Shown: positions 1-8,195 of the stretch, piece by piece
Layout of the letters: every line of letters begins with the position of its first letter
Numbering within the stretch: position 1 is the first letter of the stretch
NCBI GenBank assembly: GCA_022791975.1
Contig: JAAWAC010000014.1
Coordinates: 1 to 64,000 of the forward strand
Reading direction: 5' to 3'
Origin: Lachnospiraceae bacterium
GTDB taxonomy: Bacteria > Bacillota > Clostridia > Lachnospirales > Lachnospiraceae
Length of the DNA: 64,000 nt
Notes under the pieces: model-generated
Told to the model about the DNA's origin: nothing
What the model saw: the letters and a program-made list of their open reading frames with translations, nothing else
Databases searched by the model: none
Position numbers and translations under genes: made by a program

Positions 1-68
1 CTGTCAGAGCCTGACAAATACAGAGGAGGAAGCTTGCAATCAACCATTGGACTGAGCTTGGGGATCTA

Positions 69-93
69 ATGGAGGAGTTGGAGAACTCCTCTG
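69..93. other. Short inverted repeat
   Basis: GAGGAGTT and AACTCCTC form an 8-bp stem around a 4-base loop. On the plus strand it is followed by TGTTTTA, so it could act as a weak plus-strand terminator for a gene outside the window. It abuts the first 34-bp repeat tag. The remaining bases 1-68 show only a short TGTCAG/CTGACA inverted repeat and no gene. Confidence 0.35.
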
Positions 94-223
94 TTTTATG
101 AGTACCGCTCCGCCCCTTCCAATTCCCTATATCTAGAAGCATTTCCGGCCACTCTTGCGTCCGTAAATCCTTCTGGGACTTGGCCGGGGCTCCTCTGTTT
201 TATGAGTACCGCTCCGCCCCTTC
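86..223 (-). repeat. Hairpin repeat element, locus 1 (one unit between two 34-bp tags)
   Basis: An identical 34-bp tag occurs at 86-119 and 190-223; on the minus strand it contains GGAGCGGTACTCAT. The 70 bases between the tags fold, on the minus strand, into a long imperfect hairpin. The outer arms CCCCGGCCAAGTCCC and GGGAATTGGAAGGGG pair at 12 of 15 positions, and the inner arms AGAAGGATTT and AAATGCTTCT at 9 of 10. The element abuts the stop codon of the rsmF-like gene. The same architecture and recognisable sequence recur at 17375-17583, so this is a dispersed repeat family and not a one-off. Function is unknown; it could be a mobile palindromic repeat or a transcript-end structure. Confidence 0.8.
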
Positions 224-1691
224 ATGTCTGTCGCCGTAGCCCCTTTGGGTAGTGGTTTTTGAGAAGGCCGCCTCCGGCCTTGCCCCAGCCCAGGGAATAG
301 CCGTCCACCAGTACCAGACACCATCCTTTTTCGCCCTCCCAGGGCAGAGCCTCTCCCCGCAGGTAGGCTTCCACCTCAGAGCTGTCTGCCTCCAGCAGGC
401 AACAGCGCAGGGCATCCTGGGCCTTTAGATGCAAGGCCAATGCATGTGCTGGTGTAAATCTTCCCTTGCTCACAGTTCCCATATGGAGCCCTGCCCGCAA
501 AACCCGCAGTCCGGAGAGCTCAAGGGCACAGGGCATCAAATACAGCTGCTCTCCAAAAAGCACTGGCTCTCCCTGGGGCGTCTGCCTTAAATTTTCCCTG
601 GCAAACGCCTGGTACACTCGGTAGGCCTCCTGCTCTGCCTGGCGGCCGGCGGCTTTTCCCCTGGAAGAGGTTCTCCTAGAATCTCCCCGTTTTACCTGCC
701 CACCTAAAGTGCCCTGCCTAGCAGTTAACGAACAGTCTTTTCTACGCCTCAGAAGGTTTTGTTCCCCAGAGGGCCCTTTGAAACCTCCATATTTTTCCAG
801 TATCGCCACATAATGCCCTTCCCCTTCCAGGCGGTGAGGCCAGAGACGAAAGGTATGCTCCACCTCTTTTGCCCCGCAAACCCACTGAGGCTGTCCGGGG
901 GCAAATCCCTCATAGGCACTCACCTGCTCCACGCGAAATTCCGGATGCCGGTTTAAAAAGCTGGTGACACTTCCCTCATTTTCCTCTGGTGCAAAGGTGC
1001 AGGTAGAGTACAAAAGCCGTCCCCCGGGCCGCAGCATTCGGGCTGCCTGGTCCAGGATTTTCACCTGTCTCTGGGCACACAGGTTTATCTCCCCCACGCT
1101 CCACTGCAAAAGCGCCTGCTCCTCCTTTCGAAACATCCCCTCCCCGGAGCAAGGGGCATCCACCACAATCCTGTCAAAAAATTCTGGAAAGCGCTCGGCC
1201 AGGGCTTCCGGATCTTCGTTAAGTACTAATCCATGGGAAATCCCCATGCGCTCCACATTCTGAGCCAAAATTTTTGCTCTGGCAGGATGAATCTCATTGG
1301 CCACCAGAAGGCCCTTTCCCTCCATAGCCACTCCCAGCTGGGTGGTTTTCCCCCCAGGCGCTGCGCACAGATCCAAAACCCGCTCTCCCGGCCTTGCCTC
1401 TGCCAGGGCTGCCACAGCCATGGCGCTGGGCTCCTGCATATAATAGAGCCCCGCCTCATGGTAGGGATGTCGGCCGGGCCGCTCCTCCTCCCCATAATAA
1501 AAGCCAGCCCCCGCCCAGGGTACTGGCCTCAGAGAAAAGGGAGCTATGCGCAAAAATTCCCCCAAAGAAATCTTTTGGGTGTTCACACGCAGCGCCTGCG
1601 CTCGTTTTCTCTCATAACTCTTTAAAAAGGCCGCCATCTCCTCCTGGCCCAGCCAATTCTCCATACGCATGGTAAATTCCTGTGGCAGCAT
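222..1691 (-). CDS. rsmF: RsmB/RsmF-family rRNA (cytosine-C5)-methyltransferase
   Basis: Transfers a methyl group from SAM to C5 of a cytosine in 16S rRNA in the cytoplasm. The SAM-binding motif VLDLCAAPGGKTTQL, the catalytic DAPCSGEGMFRK motif and the second-cysteine motif YSTCTFAPEENE are all present, as in the YebU/RsmF family. The C-terminal third matches the RsmF-type extension and carries a basic linker. The ORF track starts at 1727, but I prefer the ATG at 1691 because AAGGAG lies just upstream; this gives 489 residues. The stop codon overlaps the edge of the hairpin repeat. The family is confident; the exact target base is inferred. Confidence 0.9.
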   Translation of the reverse strand: MLPQEFTMRMENWLGQEEMAAFLKSYERKRAQALRVNTQKISLGEFLRIAPFSLRPVPWAGAGFYYGEEERPGRHPYHEAGLYYMQEPSAMAVAALAEARPGERVLDLCAAPGGKTTQLGVAMEGKGLLVANEIHPARAKILAQNVERMGISHGLVLNEDPEALAERFPEFFDRIVVDAPCSGEGMFRKEEQALLQWSVGEINLCAQRQVKILDQAARMLRPGGRLLYSTCTFAPEENEGSVTSFLNRHPEFRVEQVSAYEGFAPGQPQWVCGAKEVEHTFRLWPHRLEGEGHYVAILEKYGGFKGPSGEQNLLRRRKDCSLTARQGTLGGQVKRGDSRRTSSRGKAAGRQAEQEAYRVYQAFARENLRQTPQGEPVLFGEQLYLMPCALELSGLRVLRAGLHMGTVSKGRFTPAHALALHLKAQDALRCCLLEADSSEVEAYLRGEALPWEGEKGWCLVLVDGYSLGWGKAGGGLLKNHYPKGLRRQT

Positions 1692-1793
1692 ATGTTTCTC
1701 CTTTTTATTTTTAGCCAGATTGTCCACGGAGAATATTTGAAATCCATAAAACTCCTGCCATCTATAGCCCCTGACAGCCTTGCAGATTCCTAT

Positions 1794-1821
1794 AGCTCCT
1801 CACACACCTGAAAAATATAGA
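1794..1821 (-). repeat. Displaced attachment-site copy (28-bp core)
   Basis: Identical over 28 bases to 3456-3483. Read on the minus strand it encodes the terminal FQVCEEL-type codons of RlmI and a TAG stop, but it is detached from any gene body. It marks the outer edge of the decayed integrative element. Confidence 0.8.
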
Positions 1822-1865
1822 CCTTTAAGTAGGTAATTCATAAGCCCTAATTTCAAAGGACTTTT

Positions 1866-2129
1866 TCATATATAGCAGCCGTGGTACACCCTTTCTACAA
1901 ATGCAGACATTTCTTCCCAAATTGTATCGTCCAATACGTGAAAATAAAAGTCTCTCGTCCTTTGTAGAGAATTATGTCCCAGCAGTTTTTGAAGAGTTTT
2001 AGGCTCCATTTCAACTGCGATACCATTTGTTACAAATGTATGCTGTAGACTATGTGGAGTAAAATGTTCAAAATCTATATCCGTGTCCTCTCTATTTATT
2101 TTAGCAATCAGGTTCTGAATTTTTTTCAA
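1866..2129 (-). pseudogene. Truncated tyrosine recombinase (integrase C-terminus)
   Basis: Only about 87 codons remain of an integrase normally several times longer. The tail of the catalytic domain is recognisable: a TPHSLQHTF box, LLGH, and a terminal DFYFHV segment carrying the nucleophilic Tyr. The box is normally HxLRHTF; here the second catalytic Arg is Gln (CAG, one transition from CGG), so the enzyme should be dead even apart from the lost N-terminus. It overlaps the end of the YbjQ-domain gene in another frame, showing that a deletion joined the two. It sits 45 bp from the att core, the usual position for an integrase. Confidence 0.85.
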
Positions 2130-2745
2130 TTATAACAGATGTTCCATTGGCAGACACCGCTATCATATTATTTTTAAATGTAAGATAGTCAAAGTCCACA
2201 CCTATAATAGCATTTCCCCCAATATTAACAGCATTCTTCCTTAACATATCCATAGCTGCCTGTTTTGCAACCATCATTTTCTCTGCAAATAGCTCATCTT
2301 GCCCTCCAAATAAATCTGATACACTTGCAGAAATTTCTGACAAAAATCCTGTCCCTAAAACAACTTCCCCCGATACAATTCCAAGATATTTTTTAATTTT
2401 AAATCCTTCAAAATTATATCCATTGGTGATTAATAAATTTTCTATTTTTTCTTCTTTTTCAATATTCTGCTCATATTCTATTTTTTGCTTTTTAATATGC
2501 CCTTTAGAATCCTCAAACCATTCATTAATGGTTGATATAACTTCATCCTTTAATTTATTTTCAAAAAAATATTTTTGAAAATATTTTGCAGCATCATTAT
2601 ATAGATTGTTTTTATAACGATAAAGATCATCTTTTTTATCTGAACAATTAAAACAAATTTTTAAATTTGGATATATAGGGGATAAAGGAACCTCTTCACT
2701 CGTAAATCCTATCCTATTTCCACATATACAACAATTTAATGGCAT
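2101..2745 (-). CDS. Zinc-ribbon plus YbjQ (UPF0145)-domain protein, element cargo
   Basis: This 214-residue protein has an N-terminal CxxC pair (CCICGN) and a second pair (CFNC) about 30 residues on, suggesting a zinc ribbon. A lysine- and glutamate-rich linker follows. The C-terminal ~100 residues resemble the YbjQ/UPF0145 fold (LGIVSGEVVLGTG, GGNAIIGVDFDY). YbjQ proteins are small pentameric domains of uncertain, possibly metal-related, function. An AAAGGA site lies about 10 bases upstream of the ATG. AT-rich codons match the decayed element and not the flanking genes. The last codons run into the integrase remnant, so the native C-terminus may have been altered by deletion. Confidence 0.65.
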   Translation of the reverse strand: MPLNCCICGNRIGFTSEEVPLSPIYPNLKICFNCSDKKDDLYRYKNNLYNDAAKYFQKYFFENKLKDEVISTINEWFEDSKGHIKKQKIEYEQNIEKEEKIENLLITNGYNFEGFKIKKYLGIVSGEVVLGTGFLSEISASVSDLFGGQDELFAEKMMVAKQAAMDMLRKNAVNIGGNAIIGVDFDYLTFKNNMIAVSANGTSVIIEKNSEPDC

Positions 2746-2935
2746 AATTAGATAATCCTTTCTCTTTTTTATTTATTATATTCTATTTAAAACGTTTCCA
2801 CAATAAAATCTTTGCAGCAGGAACTCCGCAATAAAGTATACCAAGCAAATGATAAAAATAAGGCACACCAGACTTTCACATCCCATATGCCTTATACTCA
2901 ACTACCAATTATACTCTAATCATCAGTTTTAATCT
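2746..2935. other. AT-rich spacer inside the decayed element
   Basis: This 190-bp stretch lies between the YbjQ-domain gene and the AP2 pseudogene. It carries the YbjQ gene's ribosome site next to 2745 and otherwise no ORF or strong structure that I can see. Confidence 0.5.
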
Positions 2936-3421
2936 TCAATTCATCATTGCTTTATATACATTGACTGGAATCTTCCCTTTGTATCTGTCCGCAATCACAA
3001 TAATAAGGGCTTCCTTATACCTCTTATACTCCATAAACGCTTCTTTCTGCGTATTATAAACACCTAACTTTACAGTCTTACCATCGACATTTAACGCGGC
3101 TCGTTATTTACCTTTGTCAAAACTTACTCCAACCGGATATTTACCACGCCCTCTTTTACAATTCAGTAATAAACTATTGATTGCATGCGGAACAAACTTC
3201 CACATTTCAGAACTATATACTTTATTACCTTTGCCCTTTACTGGCTCTAAAAATGTCTGCGCCACTAAATTATCTGCATATATCTCTCTTTTATAGTCCA
3301 CTCCGCTTTTATCTTCATAAAATATTTTCCAATGAACTCTATTTGATCCTTTTGCCAATGTTACCCTTTTGCAATAAGTTAAGAGAACGCAGTATTTTCT
3401 CAAAATCCCCTTAAACCGCAT
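2936..3421 (-). pseudogene. AP2-type phage DNA-binding protein, nonsense-mutated
   Basis: The ORF at 3104-3421 ends ...YPVGVSFDKGK with TAA. Reading on in the same frame gives 55 more codons (RAALNVDGKTVKLGVYNTQ...) to a TGA at 2936. The join matches the usual GVSFDK-xGK-Y-RA pattern of phage/ICE AP2-like DNA-binding domains, with the Tyr codon changed to a stop. The N-terminus lies only 35 bp from the att core and may also be truncated. I call it a pseudogene of an AP2-domain, possibly HNH-associated, protein. The family comes from pattern recognition, not a search. Confidence 0.75.
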
Positions 3422-3451
3422 ACATACTAGGTTTTCAGACTCTTTTCCCCC

Positions 3452-4654
3452 TTACAGCTCCTCACACACCTGAAAAATATAGAATTTCAGGTAATAGGAA
3501 TTCTCCGCCGCCCACAAAACAGGATGGTCCGGGGCCTGAGCCCTGCGCTCCACCAGACGGAGCCTTCTGTGAGCCTGTCCCGCAGCCTGCCGAAGAGTCT
3601 GGGTAAACAGCTCATCCGTCATAAAATGAGAACAGGAACAGGTAGCCAGATAGCCTCCCGGTCGCACCAGCCGCATGCCTCGACGGTTGATCTCCCGGTA
3701 GCCTTTTATGGCATTTTTCACAGAGCTTTGGGATTTGGTAAAGGCAGGCGGGTCCAAAATCACCACATCATACTGCTCTCCCTCCTGCTCCAGTCTGGGC
3801 AGCAGATCAAATACATCTGCGCAGAGAAACTGTACCCGCTCCTCCAAGCCATTTAGCTTTGCATTTTTTCGTGCCTGTTCCACCCCAAGCTCCGAGGCAT
3901 CTACTCCCAGCACTTCCCTGGCCCCGGCTACCCCAGCATTCAGGGCAAAGGAACCCGTGTGGGTAAAGCAGTCCAATACCCGGGCATCCCGGCATAGACT
4001 TTGCACTGCCAGACGGTTGTATTTCTGATCCAGGAAAAAACCTGTTTTTTGTCCCTGGGCCACGTCCACCAGATACCGGACTTTATTTTCCCGGATTTCC
4101 ACCTGGGGATCAAAGGGCTGTCCCAGGAATCCCTTCCAGGGCTCCATCCCCTCCAAACGTCGAACCTTTGCATCGCTTCGCTCATACATTCCCTGGATTT
4201 GGATGCCGTCCTCCTCCAATACCTTGCAAAGCTCCTCCAAAATCATACCTTTTAACCCATCGATTCCCAGAGCCAGAGACTGGACCACCAGCACCTGAGA
4301 AAATTTATCCACCACCAGGCCAGGCAAAAAATCCGCCTCCCCAAAAATCACCCGGCAACTGTCTGTATCCACAGTCCGCTTCCGGTACTCCCAGGCCGCC
4401 CGTACCCGGGTATTGAGAAAAGCCCGATCTATTTCCTGTCCGGGGTTTCTGGTCATCATCCGAACCCGTATTTTAGAACAGGTATTGAGAAATCCCCGCC
4501 CCAGTCCGTAGCCGTCAAAATCCTGAACCTGAACCAGATCTCCATTTTTAAAGTCCCCGTTTATCTCCCTTATTTCATTGTCATAAATCCAAAGGCCTCC
4601 GGCCTTCAGGGCTCTTCCCTCTCCCTTTTTTAAAATTACAGTCCCGCCACTCAT
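3452..4654 (-). CDS. rlmI: RlmI-like 23S rRNA (cytosine-C5)-methyltransferase
   Basis: This 400-residue class I SAM methyltransferase is of the YccW/RlmI family, which methylates C5 of a 23S rRNA cytosine. An N-terminal PUA domain (about residues 1-75, LKKGEGRALKAGGLWIYDNE) binds RNA. The Rossmann core shows LDCFTHTGSFALNAG and the catalytic DPPAFTKS. The start is 2 bp after the stop of the PflX-like gene, so the two are probably cotranscribed. The last nine codons double as the integration site of the decayed element. Family assignment is firm; the exact target is inferred from the family. Confidence 0.9.
   Translation of the reverse strand: MSGGTVILKKGEGRALKAGGLWIYDNEIREINGDFKNGDLVQVQDFDGYGLGRGFLNTCSKIRVRMMTRNPGQEIDRAFLNTRVRAAWEYRKRTVDTDSCRVIFGEADFLPGLVVDKFSQVLVVQSLALGIDGLKGMILEELCKVLEEDGIQIQGMYERSDAKVRRLEGMEPWKGFLGQPFDPQVEIRENKVRYLVDVAQGQKTGFFLDQKYNRLAVQSLCRDARVLDCFTHTGSFALNAGVAGAREVLGVDASELGVEQARKNAKLNGLEERVQFLCADVFDLLPRLEQEGEQYDVVILDPPAFTKSQSSVKNAIKGYREINRRGMRLVRPGGYLATCSCSHFMTDELFTQTLRQAAGQAHRRLRLVERRAQAPDHPVLWAAENSYYLKFYIFQVCEEL
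3456..3483 (-). repeat. Attachment-site copy inside the intact rlmI 3' end
   Basis: This 28-bp core is identical to 1794-1821. It encodes the last residues of the intact RlmI-like protein, so the integrated element restored the reading frame of its target gene. Confidence 0.8.
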
Positions 4655-4656
4655 GG

Positions 4657-5682
4657 TTATCTATTATCCCCCACTCTTCTCAAACTTTCCCCATCGTCTA
4701 TGGCTTCCTCTCCCACCGGAATTAAATCCAGCAGACCCCTGTCATCAAAATCTGGGATAAAACTCTCCTGTGCCGTCTTTCCCTCCTGTATAAACCCGTG
4801 CTCCACCCCAAGCTCCAGAGCCATATCTACCAATGCGTCATACTCCCGCCGAGTCACTCTCCGGTTTAGCTCCGGTAAAGCCTCCTGCTTCTCCACAGGG
4901 GTATATTGATTTAGTAAGCTGTAATAAATCCGATTCCCATAATTTTCGTAGGCATAACGGACGATCTTTTTCCCGTTTCCAACAGCACCAGGCAGGAGAA
5001 GATGTCGTAAAATCACGCCCTTTTTCATGATACCTCGACCGTCAAACACAGCTTGTCCCTGTTGCCGGACCATCTCTGCCAGAGCCGCTCTAGCCACCTG
5101 AGGATAATCTTTGGCCCGGGAATACCGGCGGGCCAGCTCCTGGTCCATATATTTAAAATCTGTCAGATACACATCCACAATCCCCTCCAGTTGCCTTAAG
5201 GCCTCCACCCTTTCATAGCCGCTGCAATTATAAATAATAGGCAGCTCCAATCCCTGCTGGCGAGCCAGCTCCACGGCCTCCTTGATAGCCGGCGCATAGT
5301 GGCTGGGAGTGACCAGATTGATATTTTCCGCTCCCTTCTCCTGTAGCAAGAGAAAGATGAATGTCAGCTGCTGGATGCTGACGGTTCGCCCTACAGCTGC
5401 CCGGGAGATCTCCCGATTCTGACAATATACACATCCCAGGGAACACCCGGAAAAAAATACTGTTCCAGACCCTCCCTCCCCCGAAATGCAGGGCTCCTCC
5501 CACAGATGCAGAGAGACTCGTGCCACCCGTATGCGGGCATCCATCCTACACACACCCTTCTCTCCCTCTCCCCGGGCTGCTCCACAGCCTCTAGGACACA
5601 AGTGGCAGGAAGTCTGCCAGTCCTCCCACCCTTTTTCCCAGCTCTTTCGTGCTTCCGGATTCTTTTCCTTTTGCTCTGCCAT
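4657..5682 (-). CDS. PflX-like radical SAM protein
   Basis: This 341-residue member of the PflA/PflX-type radical SAM group (COG1313) is annotated elsewhere as a putative pyruvate-formate-lyase activating enzyme. The CxxxCxxC iron-sulfur motif is CSLGCVYC near residue 90. It is preceded by a second cysteine cluster (CHLCPRGCGA ... GVCRM) that probably holds an auxiliary metal site. An AGGAAAAGGAAAG stretch precedes the ATG. No formate-lyase gene lies nearby, so the partner glycyl-radical enzyme, if there is one, is unknown. It is followed at 2 bp by rlmI. Confidence 0.8.
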   Translation of the reverse strand: MAEQKEKNPEARKSWEKGWEDWQTSCHLCPRGCGAARGEGEKGVCRMDARIRVARVSLHLWEEPCISGEGGSGTVFFSGCSLGCVYCQNREISRAAVGRTVSIQQLTFIFLLLQEKGAENINLVTPSHYAPAIKEAVELARQQGLELPIIYNCSGYERVEALRQLEGIVDVYLTDFKYMDQELARRYSRAKDYPQVARAALAEMVRQQGQAVFDGRGIMKKGVILRHLLLPGAVGNGKKIVRYAYENYGNRIYYSLLNQYTPVEKQEALPELNRRVTRREYDALVDMALELGVEHGFIQEGKTAQESFIPDFDDRGLLDLIPVGEEAIDDGESLRRVGDNR

Positions 5683-5768
5683 TGCTCTTTCCTTTTCCTG
5701 GGCTTTCTATTCTTTCTCTAATCATAGCACACAAAAGAAAAGCTTAAAAGCCCTGATATTTTGGTCCC

Positions 5769-6383
5769 TTACCCAGCCAGCCCGGCCTCCTCCTTAAGCC
5801 TTCGTGCCAGTTCCTCCGCCACCAGCACTACGGTCTCCTCATGAAGAAAATCCGTGATATCTGCATCAAAGAGAATATTGGCCTGAGCCCTGAATTCCTC
5901 ATCTCCATCCCAGAAGACAAAGGTCAGGGGCATGCAGGAAAAGGCATCTATGACACATCCCACATCTCCCTGGGGAACCGGTCTTCCTCCCAGGGCCTGG
6001 CATGCTCTTTTCAGCTCTTCCAGGTGTCCGTCAAAACTCCGGGCCAGGGGCTCCAAAATATTCCGCTGATAGGCCGCCTCAAAAGGTGCCGCCCGCTTCA
6101 CTAGCCGGAAGGGCACAAATTCTCCCCGAATCCTGGCCTCCGGCCTGGAATAGTAGAAGAGATGATAAATAGCCATGACTGTCTGAAAGGACAGCTCTCT
6201 CCCAGGGTCTTCCATCAGGGTAATCCCTTCCCCGGCCTTGTTTATCCCATAACGTTGCTGAAAATACGTGATATACAGTGCCTGATTATCTTCCTCCAGG
6301 GAAAATCGCTTTTGCAGTTCTCTGTGATCCATGGATGCAAATATTTGTCCCCATTTTTTCTCCAGCGCCTTATAATGATCCAT
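5769..6383 (-). CDS. DUF3786 domain protein
   Basis: This 204-residue soluble protein matches my recollection of the DUF3786 family, common in anaerobes and sometimes next to corrinoid or methyltransferase genes. The characteristic C-terminal stretch is present (PLTFVFWDGDEEF ... ANILFDADITDFLHEE). Function is not established and I see no catalytic motif. It starts 3 bp after the acetyltransferase stop at 6387, so the two form a transcriptional pair. Confidence 0.7.
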   Translation of the reverse strand: MDHYKALEKKWGQIFASMDHRELQKRFSLEEDNQALYITYFQQRYGINKAGEGITLMEDPGRELSFQTVMAIYHLFYYSRPEARIRGEFVPFRLVKRAAPFEAAYQRNILEPLARSFDGHLEELKRACQALGGRPVPQGDVGCVIDAFSCMPLTFVFWDGDEEFRAQANILFDADITDFLHEETVVLVAEELARRLKEEAGLAG

Positions 6384-6386
6384 AGG

Positions 6387-7043
6387 TCACACACTCCCAT
6401 CCAATGGTCCGATCTCTGCCAGCCCCTGCATATCCTCCCAGGCCTCCTCATCAAACCGGTTATCCCGAAAATAGAAATATTGATCCTTCTCCGTAATCCT
6501 TCGGAGAACCCGACAGGGGTTTCCCGCCGCCAAGGTCCAGTCTGGAATGTCTTTGGTAACCACACTGCCCGCACCAATCACCACGTTGCTTCCAATAGTC
6601 ACCCCCGGCACCACCACACTGCTGCCTCCAATCCATACATTATCCCCAATGGTAACCGGGGCTCCATACTCATAGCCAGTTGCCCGGGTCACAGGGTGCA
6701 GGGGATGTCCCACCGCGTAAATCGCCACATTGGGAGCCAGCAGGCAGTTGTCCCCGATTTTCACCTTAGCCACATCCAAAATGGTGCAATTATAGTTGGC
6801 ATAAAACCGCTTTCCCACCTCAATATGACAGCCATAGTCACAGAAAAAGGGGGGACTGATAAAAGCCTCCTCGTCTCCGGTTTTTCCCAGCAACATTTTT
6901 ACAATTCGCCGAATCTCCTCAAAATCCGCCAAATCCGCATGATTAAGCTTATTTAATATTCTCTGGCATCGTTTATGCTCCTCCATAAGGGCTTCATCCG
7001 CCCGGTAAGGCAGACACAGATCCCGTCTCTCAATCGCTGTCAT
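6387..7043 (-). CDS. maa: Maltose/galactoside-type sugar O-acetyltransferase
   Basis: This 218-residue left-handed beta-helix acetyltransferase of the Maa/LacA family moves acetyl from acetyl-CoA to a sugar hydroxyl. The N-terminal Mac domain (about residues 10-60) is followed by hexapeptide repeats (IGDNCLLAPNVAIYAVGHP, VTIGDNVWIGGSSVVVPGV). The active-site His lies in AVGHPLHP. The physiological acceptor is unknown; the family usually detoxifies non-metabolisable sugars. It is the first gene of a pair with the DUF3786 protein. Confidence 0.85.
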   Translation of the reverse strand: MTAIERRDLCLPYRADEALMEEHKRCQRILNKLNHADLADFEEIRRIVKMLLGKTGDEEAFISPPFFCDYGCHIEVGKRFYANYNCTILDVAKVKIGDNCLLAPNVAIYAVGHPLHPVTRATGYEYGAPVTIGDNVWIGGSSVVVPGVTIGSNVVIGAGSVVTKDIPDWTLAAGNPCRVLRRITEKDQYFYFRDNRFDEEAWEDMQGLAEIGPLDGSV

Positions 7044-7156
7044 CCTCTTCTCCTTTTTTCACAATAGATATGGTTGTATTTATGGATTATAGCACAGGAG
7101 CTTAGGGGATGTCCAAGAAAACCCGCAGGTTCCGAAAAAATCTCTATCTATTTTCA

Positions 7157-7203
7157 TAAAAAAACAATCCCCGGGCTCGGGTCTCCAGACCCCTCCCGGG
7201 AAT
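7157..7203 (-). terminator. Rho-independent terminator of the BSH-like gene
   Basis: On the minus strand TCCCGGG...GGTC-TGGA-GACC...CCCGGGGA forms a GC-rich stem, followed by TTGTTTTTTTA. It lies just after the stop codon at 7221. Confidence 0.8.
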
Positions 7204-7220
7204 TTTAGATCTATTTTTCT

Positions 7221-8195
7221 CTAATTCTGTCTGTAAATCTGTTCTCCCTGCACCAAAGGATATCTTATAAGCCCCCGGCTGTCCAAAGGCTCTTTATACA
7301 TATCCACCGCTGTAATCTGATGGTTGTCATAGGTATTGTAATAATAGATGCCCTTGCTGGCATTACAGCAGCAGGTGTAAATAGTCATCTCGTATTTTTC
7401 ATCTCCCACCTGGCTGCATCCTCTCTGCTGATCCACCGATCCCAGAATATGAAAAAACTGACTTACACTTTCTGCCTCCGAATCCCCGGAACAGGAGTTA
7501 AGCTTGACAAAAGCCGCCCGGACAAAACGGGACTGGGAGGACAGATCCCCGGGCAGGCCCAGAGCTCCCATCCCCCGGCAATAGGTGTGTAGATTAAGCT
7601 TGGAAGAGAAATGATTCTCCGGCTCCCTGGGGGACAAATGCATGTAATTATTTAGACAGAACATTTGTTCCGGAAATGGTGGGTTGTTGGTGAGCACCCC
7701 GGCGGGATTGTCATAAACATGAAGGCCGTCCTTCATGGCTTCCACCACCAAAGCTCCCTGGGAATCTGCTATCATCCAGTGAAGCTGTGCCGGCGGAAGC
7801 TTTCCGTGAAAAGAAAGATCCGTAAGCTTTATCTTCTCCAACAAGGCCCGTGCCTCCTGGATGCGGGCACACTGCCCCAGTATCCAGGGAATCAGCTCAA
7901 AGGTGGCAATATTTTCCTTTCCCTCTGCCTCCGGTCCATACCAGGCATTCCCCACAAAGTTTAATCCCGCCATCCCAAGACCCTTTTCATTGACTGCTTC
8001 ATAATACAGGGGCTGATCATCCTCCACATGAGCCATGCCAACCATGGCGTAGTGACGATTCATCTCTCCCATACGGGAAAAGGAAAATCTATACTCCCGG
8101 GGCGTTACCACCACCTCCTCCCCGTAGGAAAAGTCATTGTCCAGAGTGCGCCCGAAATAAAAATCTTTTGTCTCATAGGTTGCCGCTGTGCACAT
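7221..8195 (-). CDS. bsh: Choloylglycine hydrolase family (bile salt hydrolase-like)
   Basis: This 324-residue N-terminal-nucleophile hydrolase is of the CBAH/penicillin V acylase family, which splits glycine or taurine from conjugated bile acids. All six catalytic-site residues of the family are at their usual positions: Cys2 (exposed after Met removal), Arg16, Asp19, Asn79, Asn170 and Arg223. The tail GIYYYNTYDNHQ is close to the clostridial CBAH tail as I remember it. No signal peptide is visible, so it is cytoplasmic like known BSHs. The loop near residue 205 reads CRGMG, closer to the S-R-x-G pattern linked with glycine conjugates than to G-x-G; that specificity call is inference. Monocistronic with its own terminator. 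Confidence 0.88.
   Translation of the reverse strand: MCTAATYETKDFYFGRTLDNDFSYGEEVVVTPREYRFSFSRMGEMNRHYAMVGMAHVEDDQPLYYEAVNEKGLGMAGLNFVGNAWYGPEAEGKENIATFELIPWILGQCARIQEARALLEKIKLTDLSFHGKLPPAQLHWMIADSQGALVVEAMKDGLHVYDNPAGVLTNNPPFPEQMFCLNNYMHLSPREPENHFSSKLNLHTYCRGMGALGLPGDLSSQSRFVRAAFVKLNSCSGDSEAESVSQFFHILGSVDQQRGCSQVGDEKYEMTIYTCCCNASKGIYYYNTYDNHQITAVDMYKEPLDSRGLIRYPLVQGEQIYRQN

Larger units (their letters stand above)
1794..3483. mobile_element. Decayed integrative element in the rlmI 3' end
   Basis: A perfect 28-bp direct repeat (1794-1821 and 3456-3483) consists of the last codons of the rlmI-like gene. The copy at 3456-3483 belongs to the intact gene, and the copy at 1794-1821 is displaced and followed by its own stop (TAG). 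Between them lie an integrase tail 45 bp from one repeat, a YbjQ-domain gene and a nonsense-mutated AP2-type gene, all more AT-rich than the flanks. This is the layout expected after site-specific integration into a gene's 3' end followed by internal deletion. The assignment as attL/attR is inference from the layout. Confidence 0.8.

Noticed and set aside
1-223. CRISPR array
   Set aside because: Only two 34-bp tags with a 70-bp self-complementary middle, no further units and no cas genes; the second locus shows it is a hairpin repeat family.
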